Shown here piece by piece: positions 1-6,925 of a stretch of 8,892 nt of DNA. The stretch covers positions 119,439 through 128,330 of the forward strand of contig DHRK01000065.1 in the NCBI GenBank assembly GCA_002410325.1. Direction: 5' to 3'. The stretch's first letter is position 1. Every line of letters begins with the position of its first letter. This DNA is from Syntrophomonas sp. UBA5314 (lineage in GTDB: Bacteria; Bacillota; Syntrophomonadia; Syntrophomonadales; Syntrophomonadaceae). Below the pieces are notes generated by a model that did not search any database, was not told the origin of the DNA, and worked only from the letters and a program-made list of their open reading frames with translations. Position numbers and translations under genes: made by a program.

Positions 1-1
1 G

Positions 2-112
2 CGGTGGCAGGATGCCAAGGAGCTGCCCGCCTTGTACTTCGAAAAAATCTGCTCCAACTTATATACACAATATACGGAACGTTGTACTGGTACTTTAAAA
101 AAGTTAGGATGA
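2..112 (+). CDS. C-terminal end of an unidentified protein (5' truncated)
   Basis: The first bases read as an open frame ending at TGA 110-112, coding a 36-residue tail that includes KELPALYFEKICSNLYTQY and ends in KKLG. The charged and aromatic mix looks like a real protein end, and the stop lies 10 bases before the next gene, as in an operon. Frame 1 is also open, to TAG at 118-120, and cannot be excluded. No family is recognised. Confidence 0.35.
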   Translation, partial: RWQDAKELPALYFEKICSNLYTQYTERCTGTLKKLG

Positions 113-122
113 AATCTTAGGG

Positions 123-1388
123 ATGCTTGCTCATATACTTGAAATGCTGGAGGCTTACGGACTCTGGGGGATGCTTATTCTATGTTTTGCCGAAGCCGCC
201 TTTTTGCCTGTTCCTCCAGAGCTGTTGTATGTGCCGGTTTGTGTAACCCATCCCGGTAAAGCGTTGTTTTATGCCCTGCTGGCTACTCTGGCTACTACGG
301 GAGGCGCGTTTTTTGGCTATGTTCTGGGCAAAGTATTCGGGCATCCCCTCTTGCACCGCTTGGTTTCTCCTAAAAGGGTGGAGAAAATAGAAGGCTTGTT
401 CCAACGCTACGGCGTGTGGGTGGTCTTTATGGCTGGTGTGGCGCCTCCGCCGACTCCCTTTAAAATATTCACCATTTCCTCCGGGATTTTTGCCTTGAAT
501 CCCCCTCGTTTTCTCCTGGCGGCCTTATCGGGAAGAGGGCTGCGCTATTTTCTGGAAGCTTTCCTGATATGGCGCGGCGGCAGGGAAGCACTAAATGTTC
601 TTAAGTCCAAAAGTCTGTGGATAACCCTGTTGGTGGTATTGGTCTTAGTGGTTGTTTTTCTGGTTTATCAGAATTACATCAAACCTAAAATGGCTGAAAA
701 GACTGGCGAAGGAAGGCTGCTGCACTGGTGGAGGCGGGTAATAAGCGGAGAGGGCCGGGCTCTGAAGATATTGGGAGAATGGATGATCGCCCTGGGCAGT
801 GCCGGTTTTCTGGTTTTCTTCCTGGCGAATGTTTTCAGTGAGTTTGGCTCGGTTCATCTACAGCAGATCGACCATTGGGCCGGGCAGTGGATAAGACCCT
901 ATCTGGGCCGGTTTTGGAGCGGGTTGAGTCAGATGCTGGGACCGGTTTTATTTACCATTTCTATTTTAGCGGCCTGCCTGGTCTGGTGGAAAGGAAAGCG
1001 CACCGACCGGATTGCCTTTTTGTTTTTCAACATGATCGGTTCCACCATTGTATTGACCGGATTCTACAGGGTGATGATAGAAAGCCAGCGTTTGAGCGGG
1101 GGACCCAACCCCATGCCAATGGCAATAGTCAACATCCTGTGGGCGTCTTTCATCCTATGGCTGGTTACGGGAGGGCGCCCCTCGCTGCGGGGCCGTCAGC
1201 TGATAGGCACGGGTCTGGGGCTGGTCTTTTTAACCTTGCTGGCTTTAAGCCGCCTGGCGGCCGGCTATCTGCTTTCTGACGTGCTGATAAGCTACGCGGC
1301 CGCCGGACTGTGGCTGGTGGTCCTGTGGATTATTTTCCTCTATCGAGGCACCCCCGAACATACCTCGGAGCATCCATCCATAAAATGA
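123..1388 (+). CDS. DedA/VTT-family membrane protein fused to a degenerate PAP2-like domain
   Basis: The 421-residue protein has two membrane modules. Residues 1-155 are a DedA/VTT (YqaA-like) domain: the start resembles family members, with EAAFLPVPPE at 24-33, a glycine-rich helix at 60-70, the re-entrant segment APPPTPFKIFTISSGIF at 107-123 and GRGLRYF at 137-143. DedA proteins are linked to phospholipid and undecaprenyl-phosphate flipping. A helix at 165-183 and a basic linker lead to residues 225-407, arranged like a PAP2 phosphatase. Motif 1 is partly kept (R316-x6-R323, then Leu for Pro). Motif 2, PSGH, reads roughly PNPM at 328-331. Motif 3 keeps S376-R377 and D386, but the histidine position is Leu383. 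Both catalytic histidines are thus gone, so phosphatase activity is unlikely. ATG 123 is the first possible start after an in-frame stop at 105; its ribosome site is weak. DedA-PAP2 fusions are known; the inactive second half is the oddity here. Confidence 0.85.
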   Translation: MLAHILEMLEAYGLWGMLILCFAEAAFLPVPPELLYVPVCVTHPGKALFYALLATLATTGGAFFGYVLGKVFGHPLLHRLVSPKRVEKIEGLFQRYGVWVVFMAGVAPPPTPFKIFTISSGIFALNPPRFLLAALSGRGLRYFLEAFLIWRGGREALNVLKSKSLWITLLVVLVLVVVFLVYQNYIKPKMAEKTGEGRLLHWWRRVISGEGRALKILGEWMIALGSAGFLVFFLANVFSEFGSVHLQQIDHWAGQWIRPYLGRFWSGLSQMLGPVLFTISILAACLVWWKGKRTDRIAFLFFNMIGSTIVLTGFYRVMIESQRLSGGPNPMPMAIVNILWASFILWLVTGGRPSLRGRQLIGTGLGLVFLTLLALSRLAAGYLLSDVLISYAAAGLWLVVLWIIFLYRGTPEHTSEHPSIK

Positions 1389-1434
1389 GTTGAAGAACCG
1401 TCCCCAAACTCACCAACGCATTCCCCAAATTATT

Positions 1435-1464
1435 TTGACTATTTATATGTACTTATTCTATTAT
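1435..1464 (+). promoter_or_regulatory. Possible sigma-A promoter reading antisense into the cysteine-rich gene
   Basis: TTGACT at 1435-1440 is followed after 18 bases by TATTAT at 1459-1464, with an overlapping TATAAT at 1462-1467, in an A+T-rich gap. It points rightward into the 3' end of the minus-strand gene that stops at 1461. No plus-strand gene begins before 2286, so any transcript would be antisense or a long leader. The 72-base gap at 1389-1460 holds no convincing terminator for either convergent gene. Confidence 0.35.
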
Positions 1465-2081
1465 AATGGCCATTCCCCGCCGTAACTTACCGGTCTAATA
1501 ATGGCGGCTTCTTCGCGCTCCGGGCAGGAGCTGAAAAAGGCCGGGGAATCTTTTGTTAAGCGTTCCAATTCTGCCGGCAGCAGGGCGAAAATCTCTGAGC
1601 GCTGGGCGGGATTGCGCAGGCTTAAGTTCTGTGTTTTAAGAATATCGGCCAACTGGTTGTTGAGCTTTATTTCATAGTCGTTTAAAGAGTCAAAAAAAGT
1701 CTTCCAATGGGCCAGGGAAGGCTCCTTTTCCCAGGATATCCCCGGGCAGACGAAGTGCCGGCAGATGGACTCCCGATTGTGCTGCTCCAACAGGCAGCCG
1801 CTCTCTTTACTGTGAAAGCGGCAGCGGTAGGAAAGCCCATCAATAACATTGTTCAAGGTTACCGAGGCATCCAAAACTGTCAGATGGGGCAGTGAAAACA
1901 GGTAGTCAATAAGATCCGGTTTAGTCTTTAACCAGTATACGAAATCACTGGGATAAAATACTGGAGAATAATAGGCACAGCAGCCTTTCTGGTCCTGACG
2001 GGGACACTCATAGCACAGGTCTACTTCTATATAGCTGCGTAAACCCCGGTTGTGAAAAACCAGGCGTATTTCTTTATCCAT
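1461..2081 (-). CDS. CxxCxxCC (YkgJ-like) cysteine-rich putative metal-binding protein
   Basis: The 206-residue protein has the cysteine layout of the YkgJ/CxxCxxCC family (PF03692 type): C23, C26, C34 and C35 in CYECPRQDQKGCC, then C87, C96, C107 and C112, the last four in a stretch resembling the family signature CpFL-x-dGxC-xIY-xxRPxxCRxFpC (here CRHFVC at 107-112). Such proteins are thought to bind zinc or an iron-sulfur cluster; their function is mostly unknown. The C-terminal half (115-206) is hydrophilic, helical-looking and not recognised. The start is ATG 2079-2081, with GAAGGA six to seven bases upstream. The frame stays open to 2198, but the upstream part contains the likely promoter, so the longer start is rejected. 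The gene is divergent from nadD and convergent with the DedA gene. Confidence 0.7.
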   Translation of the reverse strand: MDKEIRLVFHNRGLRSYIEVDLCYECPRQDQKGCCAYYSPVFYPSDFVYWLKTKPDLIDYLFSLPHLTVLDASVTLNNVIDGLSYRCRFHSKESGCLLEQHNRESICRHFVCPGISWEKEPSLAHWKTFFDSLNDYEIKLNNQLADILKTQNLSLRNPAQRSEIFALLPAELERLTKDSPAFFSSCPEREEAAIIRPVSYGGEWPL

Positions 2082-2114
2082 AGATGTTCCTTCGAAGTTT
2101 CTCATTAATACAAC

Positions 2115-2143
2115 ATTATAGATGTTTTTACGGGAAGGGGAAA
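2115..2143 (-). promoter_or_regulatory. Promoter for the YkgJ-like gene
   Basis: On the minus strand a perfect TATAAT lies at 2120-2115, about 34 bases before the chosen ATG, with a weak -35 (TTTCCC, 2143-2138) at 17-base spacing. Transcription would start near 2108, giving a short leader with the ribosome site. The rest of the divergent gap, 2144-2285, shows no clear nadD promoter. Confidence 0.45.
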
Positions 2144-2285
2144 GGCTGCAACAATAAAGCGTTCTTAATTTGCTATAAAAGGTTGGCTGGTTTATCATTG
2201 GCTTAGAAAGAAAACGGAACGGATTGCTAAAAGGTGCAGCAATTGGTGGCCCCTACCGGGCATCAGTGCGGATAGGACTAAGAAA

Positions 2286-2909
2286 ATGGTGCAAAAATCA
2301 GCTTTAGGCATTATCGGGGGAACCTTCAACCCCATTCATAACGGTCACTTACTGGCCGCGGAATATGCCCGCTGCGAATTAGGTTTAGAAAAAGTTATAT
2401 TTATACCGGCAGCCAGGCCTCCTCATAAGGAAGGCATGGACATCCTGGACGGAGAAACCCGCCTGCTGATGATCGAACTGGCTATAGAAGGCAACCCTGA
2501 TTTTGTGGTTTCCAGCTTGGAGTTGACCCGGCCGGGACCATCCTATACTGTTGACACCTTAAACCATTATCAGGCTCATTATCCCGGCAAGAGCATTTAC
2601 TTTATCATGGGAGCCGACTCCCTGCTCTTGATCAATACCTGGAAGAATGTCGATATTCTGGCCGAAAAGGGACGTTTCGTGGTAGTTACCAGGCCCGGTT
2701 ACCGCTTTGAGTGGGAAAAGGACCCCCTGGTTTCCCTTCCCGGCGTTTTACGGGAAGGCTTGATATTTCTGGAGATCCCCGGAATAGATGTTTCCTCCAG
2801 TGAGATAAGGAAGCGGGTCAGGGACGGCAAATCCATACGCTACATGCTTCCCGACAAGGTGGAGAGCTATATTCGGGAAAAGGGATTATATATTGATAAA
2901 GGAGCCTAG
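2286..2909 (+). CDS. nadD: Nicotinate-nucleotide adenylyltransferase
   Basis: NadD joins nicotinate mononucleotide with ATP to give deamido-NAD and pyrophosphate, the penultimate step of NAD synthesis, in the cytosol. The 207-residue protein shows the nucleotidyltransferase signature GTFNPIHNGH at 12-21 (GxFxPxHxGH, ATP binding and catalysis), PPHK at 45-48, GADSL at 109-113 followed by W119, TRPG at 135-138 and the C-terminal VSSSEIRKR at 169-177 (ISSTxIR motif). Length fits the family (about 190-215). ATG 2286 has AGGA at 2274-2277, eight bases upstream. It leads the nadD-yqeK pair with three bases between them, so they are almost surely cotranscribed. Its usual upstream neighbour in Firmicutes (obg/proBA or yhbY) is absent; a divergent cysteine-rich gene sits there instead. 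Confidence 0.96.
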   Translation: MVQKSALGIIGGTFNPIHNGHLLAAEYARCELGLEKVIFIPAARPPHKEGMDILDGETRLLMIELAIEGNPDFVVSSLELTRPGPSYTVDTLNHYQAHYPGKSIYFIMGADSLLLINTWKNVDILAEKGRFVVVTRPGYRFEWEKDPLVSLPGVLREGLIFLEIPGIDVSSSEIRKRVRDGKSIRYMLPDKVESYIREKGLYIDKGA

Positions 2910-2912
2910 AAT

Positions 2913-3500
2913 ATGTTAAACGTCAAGGAAGCCCGTGAAATAATCCGCTTTAAATTGTCCAAACCCCGCTTCAAACATTCGCTGCAAGTTGCCGAAGTGG
3001 CCCGCGAACTGGCAGAACACTATCAGGTTGATGCGGACAAGGCTTATTTGATAGGGATCTTACATGACTATGCCAAGGGCATCTCCGCCGAGGAACTGCT
3101 TGCGACTGCCGAAAAAAACGAATTATTGCAGGACGAGCTGGAACGTCAGGTCCCGGATCTGCTTCATGCTCCGGTGGGCTCCTGGCTGGTGCAGCACGAA
3201 TTAAAAATAGAGGACCAGGATATATTGCAGGCCATCAGGTTTCATACCCTGGGGGATTTAAATATGAGTGTGATGGACAAAATAATATACCTGGCTGATA
3301 TGATAGAACCGGGCCGGGACTACCCGGGGCAGGAGAGATTGAAGGGCCTGGCTTTCAGGGATTTGGATGACGCCATGTTGTTTGGGCTGGAATCAACTAT
3401 CCGCTACTGCCTGGATCGAGGCCGGCTGCTGCACCCGCGTACCGTTGAGGTCCGCAATCATTACCTGCAGCGTATCAGGCCGGGCAGGATATCCTGCTAA
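2913..3500 (+). CDS. yqeK: HD-domain symmetrical Ap4A hydrolase
   Basis: YqeK proteins are HD-fold metal hydrolases that cleave diadenosine tetraphosphate into two ADP. The metal ligands are visible: H22 in KHSLQVAEVA, H51-D52 in ILHDYAKG, H85 in LLHAPVG, H111 in RFHTLGD, and D129 in ADMIEPGR, all typical of the YqeK subfamily. Length (195) is close to the Bacillus protein. The start ATG 2913 follows AAAGGAG at 2898-2904, which overlaps the end of nadD, indicating translational coupling. Ap4A is made mainly by aminoacyl-tRNA synthetases as a side reaction, which gives a functional link to nearby leuS. The gene normally runs on to rsfS (sometimes with a lytR-type gene between); here the mobile element at 3579-3743 intervenes. 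Confidence 0.94.
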   Translation: MLNVKEAREIIRFKLSKPRFKHSLQVAEVARELAEHYQVDADKAYLIGILHDYAKGISAEELLATAEKNELLQDELERQVPDLLHAPVGSWLVQHELKIEDQDILQAIRFHTLGDLNMSVMDKIIYLADMIEPGRDYPGQERLKGLAFRDLDDAMLFGLESTIRYCLDRGRLLHPRTVEVRNHYLQRIRPGRISC

Positions 3501-3505
3501 AGCAA

Positions 3506-3559
3506 CCTTTGGTCCTGGTAGAATTTGAAGCAGCATTGGGTTATAATTGGGGCCAAAGG
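3506..3559 (+). other. Hairpin and -10-like element downstream of yqeK
   Basis: CCTTTGGTCC at 3506-3515 pairs with GGGCCAAAGG at 3550-3559 (ten pairs, one G-U) around a 34-base loop. No T-run follows, so it is not a classic terminator. The loop contains a perfect TATAAT at 3542-3547 with a poor -35 (TAGAAT, 3519-3524, 17-base spacing). It may be the original rsfS promoter, now separated from rsfS by the element at 3579-3743. Evidence is limited to these matches. Confidence 0.3.
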
Positions 3560-3578
3560 CAGATTGGTCGATGAAGAG

Positions 3579-3600
3579 CTAGTGGTCTGTAACACCTAAA
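3579..3600 (+). repeat. Left terminal inverted repeat of the MITE-like element
   Basis: Exact 22-base complement of 3722-3743. The match stops at both outer edges (G at 3578 against G at 3744 do not pair), which fixes the element's limits. Confidence 0.85.
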
Positions 3601-3721
3601 GGTTTAGGTTATCCACCGAGAAAATTTTTCGCAGGGGAAGGCGGAGGAAAGAGTAATACTGGACGTATTGCGATTGACGACAACGCAGCCCTGCGGAAAT
3701 TTGGCCGGTGGGAACCAAATT

Positions 3722-3743
3722 TTTAGGTGTTACAGACCACTAG
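3722..3743 (-). repeat. Right terminal inverted repeat of the MITE-like element
   Basis: Exact complement of 3579-3600, ending in CCACTAG immediately before the rsfS translation signals at 3751-3757. Confidence 0.85.
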
Positions 3744-3763
3744 GAACTAGAGGAGGGCTGTTA

Positions 3764-4114
3764 TTGACGAAGGACCAGGAATTGATGCAAATGGTGGCTG
3801 AAGCGTGTCTGGATGAGAACGCCCAGCGGCTGACCATTCTCGAAGTGGGAGATTTAACCGTCCTGGCGGACTATTTTGTACTTGCGTCTGGAAGAAGCAC
3901 GGTTCACGTGAAAAGCATAGTAGAGCACGTGGAAGAGAAACTGGGTGAAAAGGGGATACATCCCCGGCATCGTGATGGCGCCGGCCAGGGAACCTGGTGT
4001 GTACTCGATTACAGTTCAGTGATTCTGCATGTATTTCGGCAGGAAGAAAGGGATTATTACAATCTGGAGGATCTGTGGAGAGGGGCAAGGGAGATAGTCC
4101 TAAGACAAGCCTAA
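3764..4114 (+). CDS. rsfS: Ribosomal silencing factor RsfS (Iojap/YbeB family)
   Basis: RsfS binds uL14 on the 50S subunit and blocks joining with 30S, damping translation in starvation or stationary phase. The 116-residue protein has the family pattern: DYFVLASGRSTVHVKSI at 36-52, GTWCVLDYSSVILHVF at 76-91 and ERDYYNLEDLW at 95-105. The usual EG after the central arginine reads DG (71-72), a mild variation. The start is TTG 3764-3766, with AGGAGGG at 3751-3757 about seven bases upstream. The frame is open back to a TTG at 3668, but that stretch is the mobile element, so a longer protein is rejected. An automatic call could wrongly add 32 element-derived residues. It follows yqeK as the last gene before a strong terminator. 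Confidence 0.93.
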   Translation: MTKDQELMQMVAEACLDENAQRLTILEVGDLTVLADYFVLASGRSTVHVKSIVEHVEEKLGEKGIHPRHRDGAGQGTWCVLDYSSVILHVFRQEERDYYNLEDLWRGAREIVLRQA

Positions 4115-4221
4115 CTAGACCGTCCACAAAAGTACCACGGGCACCACACATGTTTAATAAGGTTGCACGTCTTGCTCTTCACTTCCGTGATCGATCTCTC
4201 CTAAAACATATTTTGCATTAA

Positions 4222-4262
4222 AAAGGGGGGCGAATCCGTATGGCGGAGTTTCGCCCCCCTTT
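4222..4262. terminator. Bidirectional rho-independent terminator between rsfS and leuS
   Basis: A perfect 13-base stem pairs AAAGGGGGGCGAA (4222-4234) with 4250-4262. The loop holds a further four-base stem, TCCG/CGGA. The A-run before it (4220-4224) is the U-tract for leuS on the minus strand; the plus-strand exit is TTTGCTTGTTT. It serves convergent rsfS and leuS. The preceding gap, 4115-4221, contains nothing else I can identify. Confidence 0.9.
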
Positions 4263-4275
4263 GCTTGTTTCAGTC

Positions 4276-6753
4276 TTAACGGGCCACTATATTTACTAGT
4301 TTGCCGGGAACTACGATGACTTTCTGAACGGTTTTACCCTCCAGCAGGGGCTTGATCCGGTCACTGGCCAGGGCCCGTTCACGCATATCGCCTTCCGAGG
4401 CAGAGGCCGGCACCGTGATGCGGTCCCTGACCCGGCCGCTTATCTGCACCACTATTTCCAATTCATCCTGAACCAGGGCTTCCGGTTGGTAAACCGGCCA
4501 TTTTTGCAGGTGAATGCTGTCTGCAAAGCCTACAGCCTGCCACATCTCCTCGGTAATGTGGGGAGAAAACGGACTGAGCAGGAGCAGCAGGTTTACTATG
4601 CCTTCCTTGACTACCGCCATATTAGGGGCCGGATTGTCCCGATAGGCGTTCAAGGTGTTGGTAAGCTCCATTATAGCACTGACCGCGGTGTTGAAATTAA
4701 AGCGCTCCTGAATATCGTCGCTTACCTTTTTAATGGTGGCGTGGGTCTTAAAATACACCTGCCGGGCCTCATCATCCAGCTCGCCGTGCCGGTCCGACAG
4801 AGGCACATCCTTGATCTGGTCGGCATACTCCATAACCAGGCGCCAAACCCGGTTGAGGAAGCGGTAGGAACCCTCCACGCCCTGGTCGCTCCACTCCAGG
4901 TCTCTTTCCGGCGGAGAGGCAAAGAGTATGAAAAGTCTAGCTGTATCGGCACCGTAGGTATTTATTATCTCTTCCGGGCTGACTACATTGCCCTTGGTTT
5001 TGGACATCTTGGAGCCTTCTTTCAACACCATGCCCTGGGTCAAGAGGTTGGTAAAGGGCTCCTCGCACTTGAGCAGCTTGATGTCATAGAGAAATTTGGT
5101 GAAGAAACGGGCGTACATCAGGTGCAGAATGGCGTGCTCCACCCCGCCTATGTACTGATCGACCGGCATCCAGTAGTCGACCGCAGTTTCGCCAAAGGGC
5201 ATCTCTGAGTTGTTGGGATCGCAAAAGCGGTCAAAATACCAGGAGGAGCAGACAAAGGTGTCCATGGTGTCGGTTTCCCGGCGGGCTTCACCCTGGCAGC
5301 AGGGGCAGCTGGTCTTGTAAAAGCTTTCCACGTAATTTAAGGGCGATTCTCCGGTCGGTTTGAATTCTACATCAAGCGGCAGTTCAACCGGCAGGTCTTT
5401 TTCCGGCACCGGCACCATGCCGCATTCCGGGCAGTAGACCAGTGGTATGGGCGCGCCCCAATAACGCTGGCGGGAGATCAGCCAGTCGCGCAGGCGGAAG
5501 TTGACGGTGCCTTTGCCCCAGCCCTTTTCCTCCATGAATTTGATGACCGCTTTTTTACCGTCTTCGACCGGGAGACCGTTAAAAGCGGCCGAATTGACCA
5601 TTATCCCGTCTCCGGTGTAGGCTTCGATCATGGCCTCAGGAGCACCGGGAGAATCCGGACCCTGGATAACCACCCGGATGGGTATAGCGTATTTGCGGGC
5701 AAACTCAAAGTCTCTCTGGTCATGGGCGGGAACGGCCATAATGGCTCCGGTGCCATAGTCCATAAGTACATAGTTGGCCAGCCAGATGGGGACCCGCTCT
5801 CCGTTGACCGGATTTATGGCGTAGCGGCCGGTAAATATGCCTTCCTTTTCTACGTCGGTGGAGGTGCGGCTTATATCACTTTGCAGCTTAATGCGGGCAA
5901 CGAAGTCTTTGACAGTTGCTTCCTCGGCGGTTCCGGCTACCAGCTTTTCGACCAGTGGATGTTCGGGGGCAAAAACCATGTAGGTAACCCCGAAGACGGT
6001 GTCCGCCCGGGTAGTAAAAACGGTGAGCTTTTCATCGCTGCCTTCGATATCCATGGAGAATTCCAGGCCCTCGCTGCGGCCGATCCAGTTGCGCTGCATT
6101 ATTTTGACCTTTTCCGGCCAGCCCGGCAGCATTTCCAGATCATCCAGCAGGCGCTGGGCATAGTCGGTTATTTTGAAAAACCACTGCTCCAGCTGACGCT
6201 TATCAACATTGGTGTCGCAGCGCTCACAGCTCCCGTTTATAACCTGCTCATTGGCCAGAACCGTCTGGCAGGAGGGGCACCAGTTGACTGCTGCCCGCTT
6301 CTTATAGGCCAGGTTGTTTTCGTACAGCTTTAAAAACAACCACTGGGTAAACTTGTAATAATCCGGCTTGCAGGATGCTATTTCGCGGTCCCAATCATAG
6401 CTGATGCCTAAGGTTTTGAGCTGGCTTTTCATATTTGCTATGTTGCTGTAGGTCCATTGGGCCGGAGGTATGTTATTTTTAAGAGCCGCGTTTTCCGCTG
6501 GAAGCCCGAAAGCGTCCCATCCCATGGGATGCAGGACGTTAAACCCCTGCATGGTCTTAAAACGGGCCACTACATCGCCTATGGCGTAGTTGCGAACATG
6601 CCCCATGTGCAGGTTGCCGGAAGGATAGGGAAACATCTCCAGATCATAGTATTTTGGCTTGGCGGGATCTTCGGTAACCTTGTAAAAGTTGTTCGCTTCC
6701 CAATAAGCCTGCCATTTTGCCTCGATGGCTTTAAAATCGTACTTTCTTTCCAT
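4276..6753 (-). CDS. leuS: Leucyl-tRNA synthetase
   Basis: This class I synthetase charges tRNA-Leu. The 825-residue protein contains, in order: the catalytic HMGH at 49-52 in PYPSGNLHMGH; a zinc-type knuckle with C159, C162, C176 and C179; the CP1 editing domain with TVFTTRADTVFG near 244-255 and the specificity-site aspartate D345 in GTGAIMAVPAHDQRDF; further cysteines C441, C444, C483, C485 and C486 suggesting a second zinc site; KMSKT at 582-586 (the KMSKS loop, Thr for Ser); and the anticodon-binding and C-terminal domains to 825. The start ATG 6751-6753 has AAGGAGGG about six bases upstream. The frame extends ten codons further into the leader, without support. It is under T-box control and convergent with rsfS. 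Confidence 0.97.
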   Translation of the reverse strand: MERKYDFKAIEAKWQAYWEANNFYKVTEDPAKPKYYDLEMFPYPSGNLHMGHVRNYAIGDVVARFKTMQGFNVLHPMGWDAFGLPAENAALKNNIPPAQWTYSNIANMKSQLKTLGISYDWDREIASCKPDYYKFTQWLFLKLYENNLAYKKRAAVNWCPSCQTVLANEQVINGSCERCDTNVDKRQLEQWFFKITDYAQRLLDDLEMLPGWPEKVKIMQRNWIGRSEGLEFSMDIEGSDEKLTVFTTRADTVFGVTYMVFAPEHPLVEKLVAGTAEEATVKDFVARIKLQSDISRTSTDVEKEGIFTGRYAINPVNGERVPIWLANYVLMDYGTGAIMAVPAHDQRDFEFARKYAIPIRVVIQGPDSPGAPEAMIEAYTGDGIMVNSAAFNGLPVEDGKKAVIKFMEEKGWGKGTVNFRLRDWLISRQRYWGAPIPLVYCPECGMVPVPEKDLPVELPLDVEFKPTGESPLNYVESFYKTSCPCCQGEARRETDTMDTFVCSSWYFDRFCDPNNSEMPFGETAVDYWMPVDQYIGGVEHAILHLMYARFFTKFLYDIKLLKCEEPFTNLLTQGMVLKEGSKMSKTKGNVVSPEEIINTYGADTARLFILFASPPERDLEWSDQGVEGSYRFLNRVWRLVMEYADQIKDVPLSDRHGELDDEARQVYFKTHATIKKVSDDIQERFNFNTAVSAIMELTNTLNAYRDNPAPNMAVVKEGIVNLLLLLSPFSPHITEEMWQAVGFADSIHLQKWPVYQPEALVQDELEIVVQISGRVRDRITVPASASEGDMRERALASDRIKPLLEGKTVQKVIVVPGKLVNIVAR

Positions 6754-6775
6754 AACGTCCCTCCTTGAATTACAG

Positions 6776-6810
6776 AAAAACAAAAGCCCTCATCCCTCAA
6801 GGGACGAGAG
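6776..6810 (-). terminator. T-box-controlled terminator of the leuS leader
   Basis: On the minus strand, CTCTCGTCCC (6810-6801) pairs with GGGATGAGGG (6796-6787) over a TTGA loop (ten pairs, two G-U), followed by CTTTTGTTTTT. It lies directly after the antiterminator sequence and 22 bases before leuS, as expected for transcriptional T-box control. It also lies downstream of the tRNA-Ala gene, so it would end that tRNA's transcript too. Confidence 0.88.
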
Positions 6811-6849
6811 CGATCTCCCGTGGTACCACCCTAATTTAAAAGACAAAAA

Positions 6850-6925
6850 TGGTGGAGCTAGTGGGATTCGAACCCACGGCCTCTTGAATGCCATTCAAGC
6901 GCGATCCCAACTTCGCCATAGCCCC
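6850..6925 (-). tRNA. tRNA-Ala (anticodon GGC), CCA encoded
   Basis: A complete 76-base cloverleaf on the minus strand. The acceptor GGGGCTA pairs with TAGCTCC and includes G3-U70, the main alanyl-tRNA synthetase identity element, with discriminator A73. The D stem is G10-C25 to A13-U22 with G18-G19. The anticodon stem CTTGA/TCAAG encloses ATGGCAT, giving GGC at 34-36 and the A32-U38 pair typical of tRNA-Ala(GGC). The T arm is GTGGG-TTCGAAT-CCCAC. It reads GCC codons (and GCU by wobble). No promoter is seen between the T-box Stem I and the tRNA, so it probably depends on the leuS promoter and on RNase P for its 5' end. Confidence 0.97.

Larger units (their letters stand above)
3579..3743. mobile_element. 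165-bp MITE-like palindromic element between yqeK and rsfS
   Basis: Perfect 22-bp inverted repeats bound the element: 3579-3600, starting CTAGTGGTCTGTAACACC, and its complement at 3722-3743. Inside, a second imperfect pair matches: CCACCG to CGCAGGG at 3613-3636 against CCCTGCG to CGGTGG at 3689-3711, each with an AAATTT core. The two arms are about 55-60 bases long, so the whole can fold into one long hairpin with a central loop near 3637-3688. There is no room for a transposase. Both ends carry CTAG, consistent with a TA duplication (IS630/Tc1-mariner style) or a 4-bp CTAG duplication with TG...CA ends; the family cannot be fixed here. It sits eight bases before the rsfS ribosome site. Confidence 0.75.

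Noticed and set aside
1392..1416. GAACCGTCCCC motif after the DedA gene, reminiscent of dispersed repeats in some Firmicutes
   Set aside because: Only one copy is visible here and the resemblance is from memory, so a repeat cannot be supported from this window.
2082..2198. Longer start for the cysteine-rich gene at 2198
   Set aside because: This stretch contains the TATAAT promoter and lacks family similarity; a good ribosome site precedes ATG 2081.
3668..3763. N-terminal extension of RsfS from a TTG at 3668
   Set aside because: The extra 32 codons come from the mobile element and its inverted repeat; the AGGAGGG at 3751-3757 and family alignment place the start at 3764.
4486..5208. Plus-strand open frame of 240 codons inside leuS
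   Set aside because: It is the complement of strongly conserved leuS codons and shows no protein family or ribosome site; a shadow frame.
5722..6333. Plus-strand open frame of 203 codons inside leuS
   Set aside because: Same reason: opposite-strand shadow of leuS.
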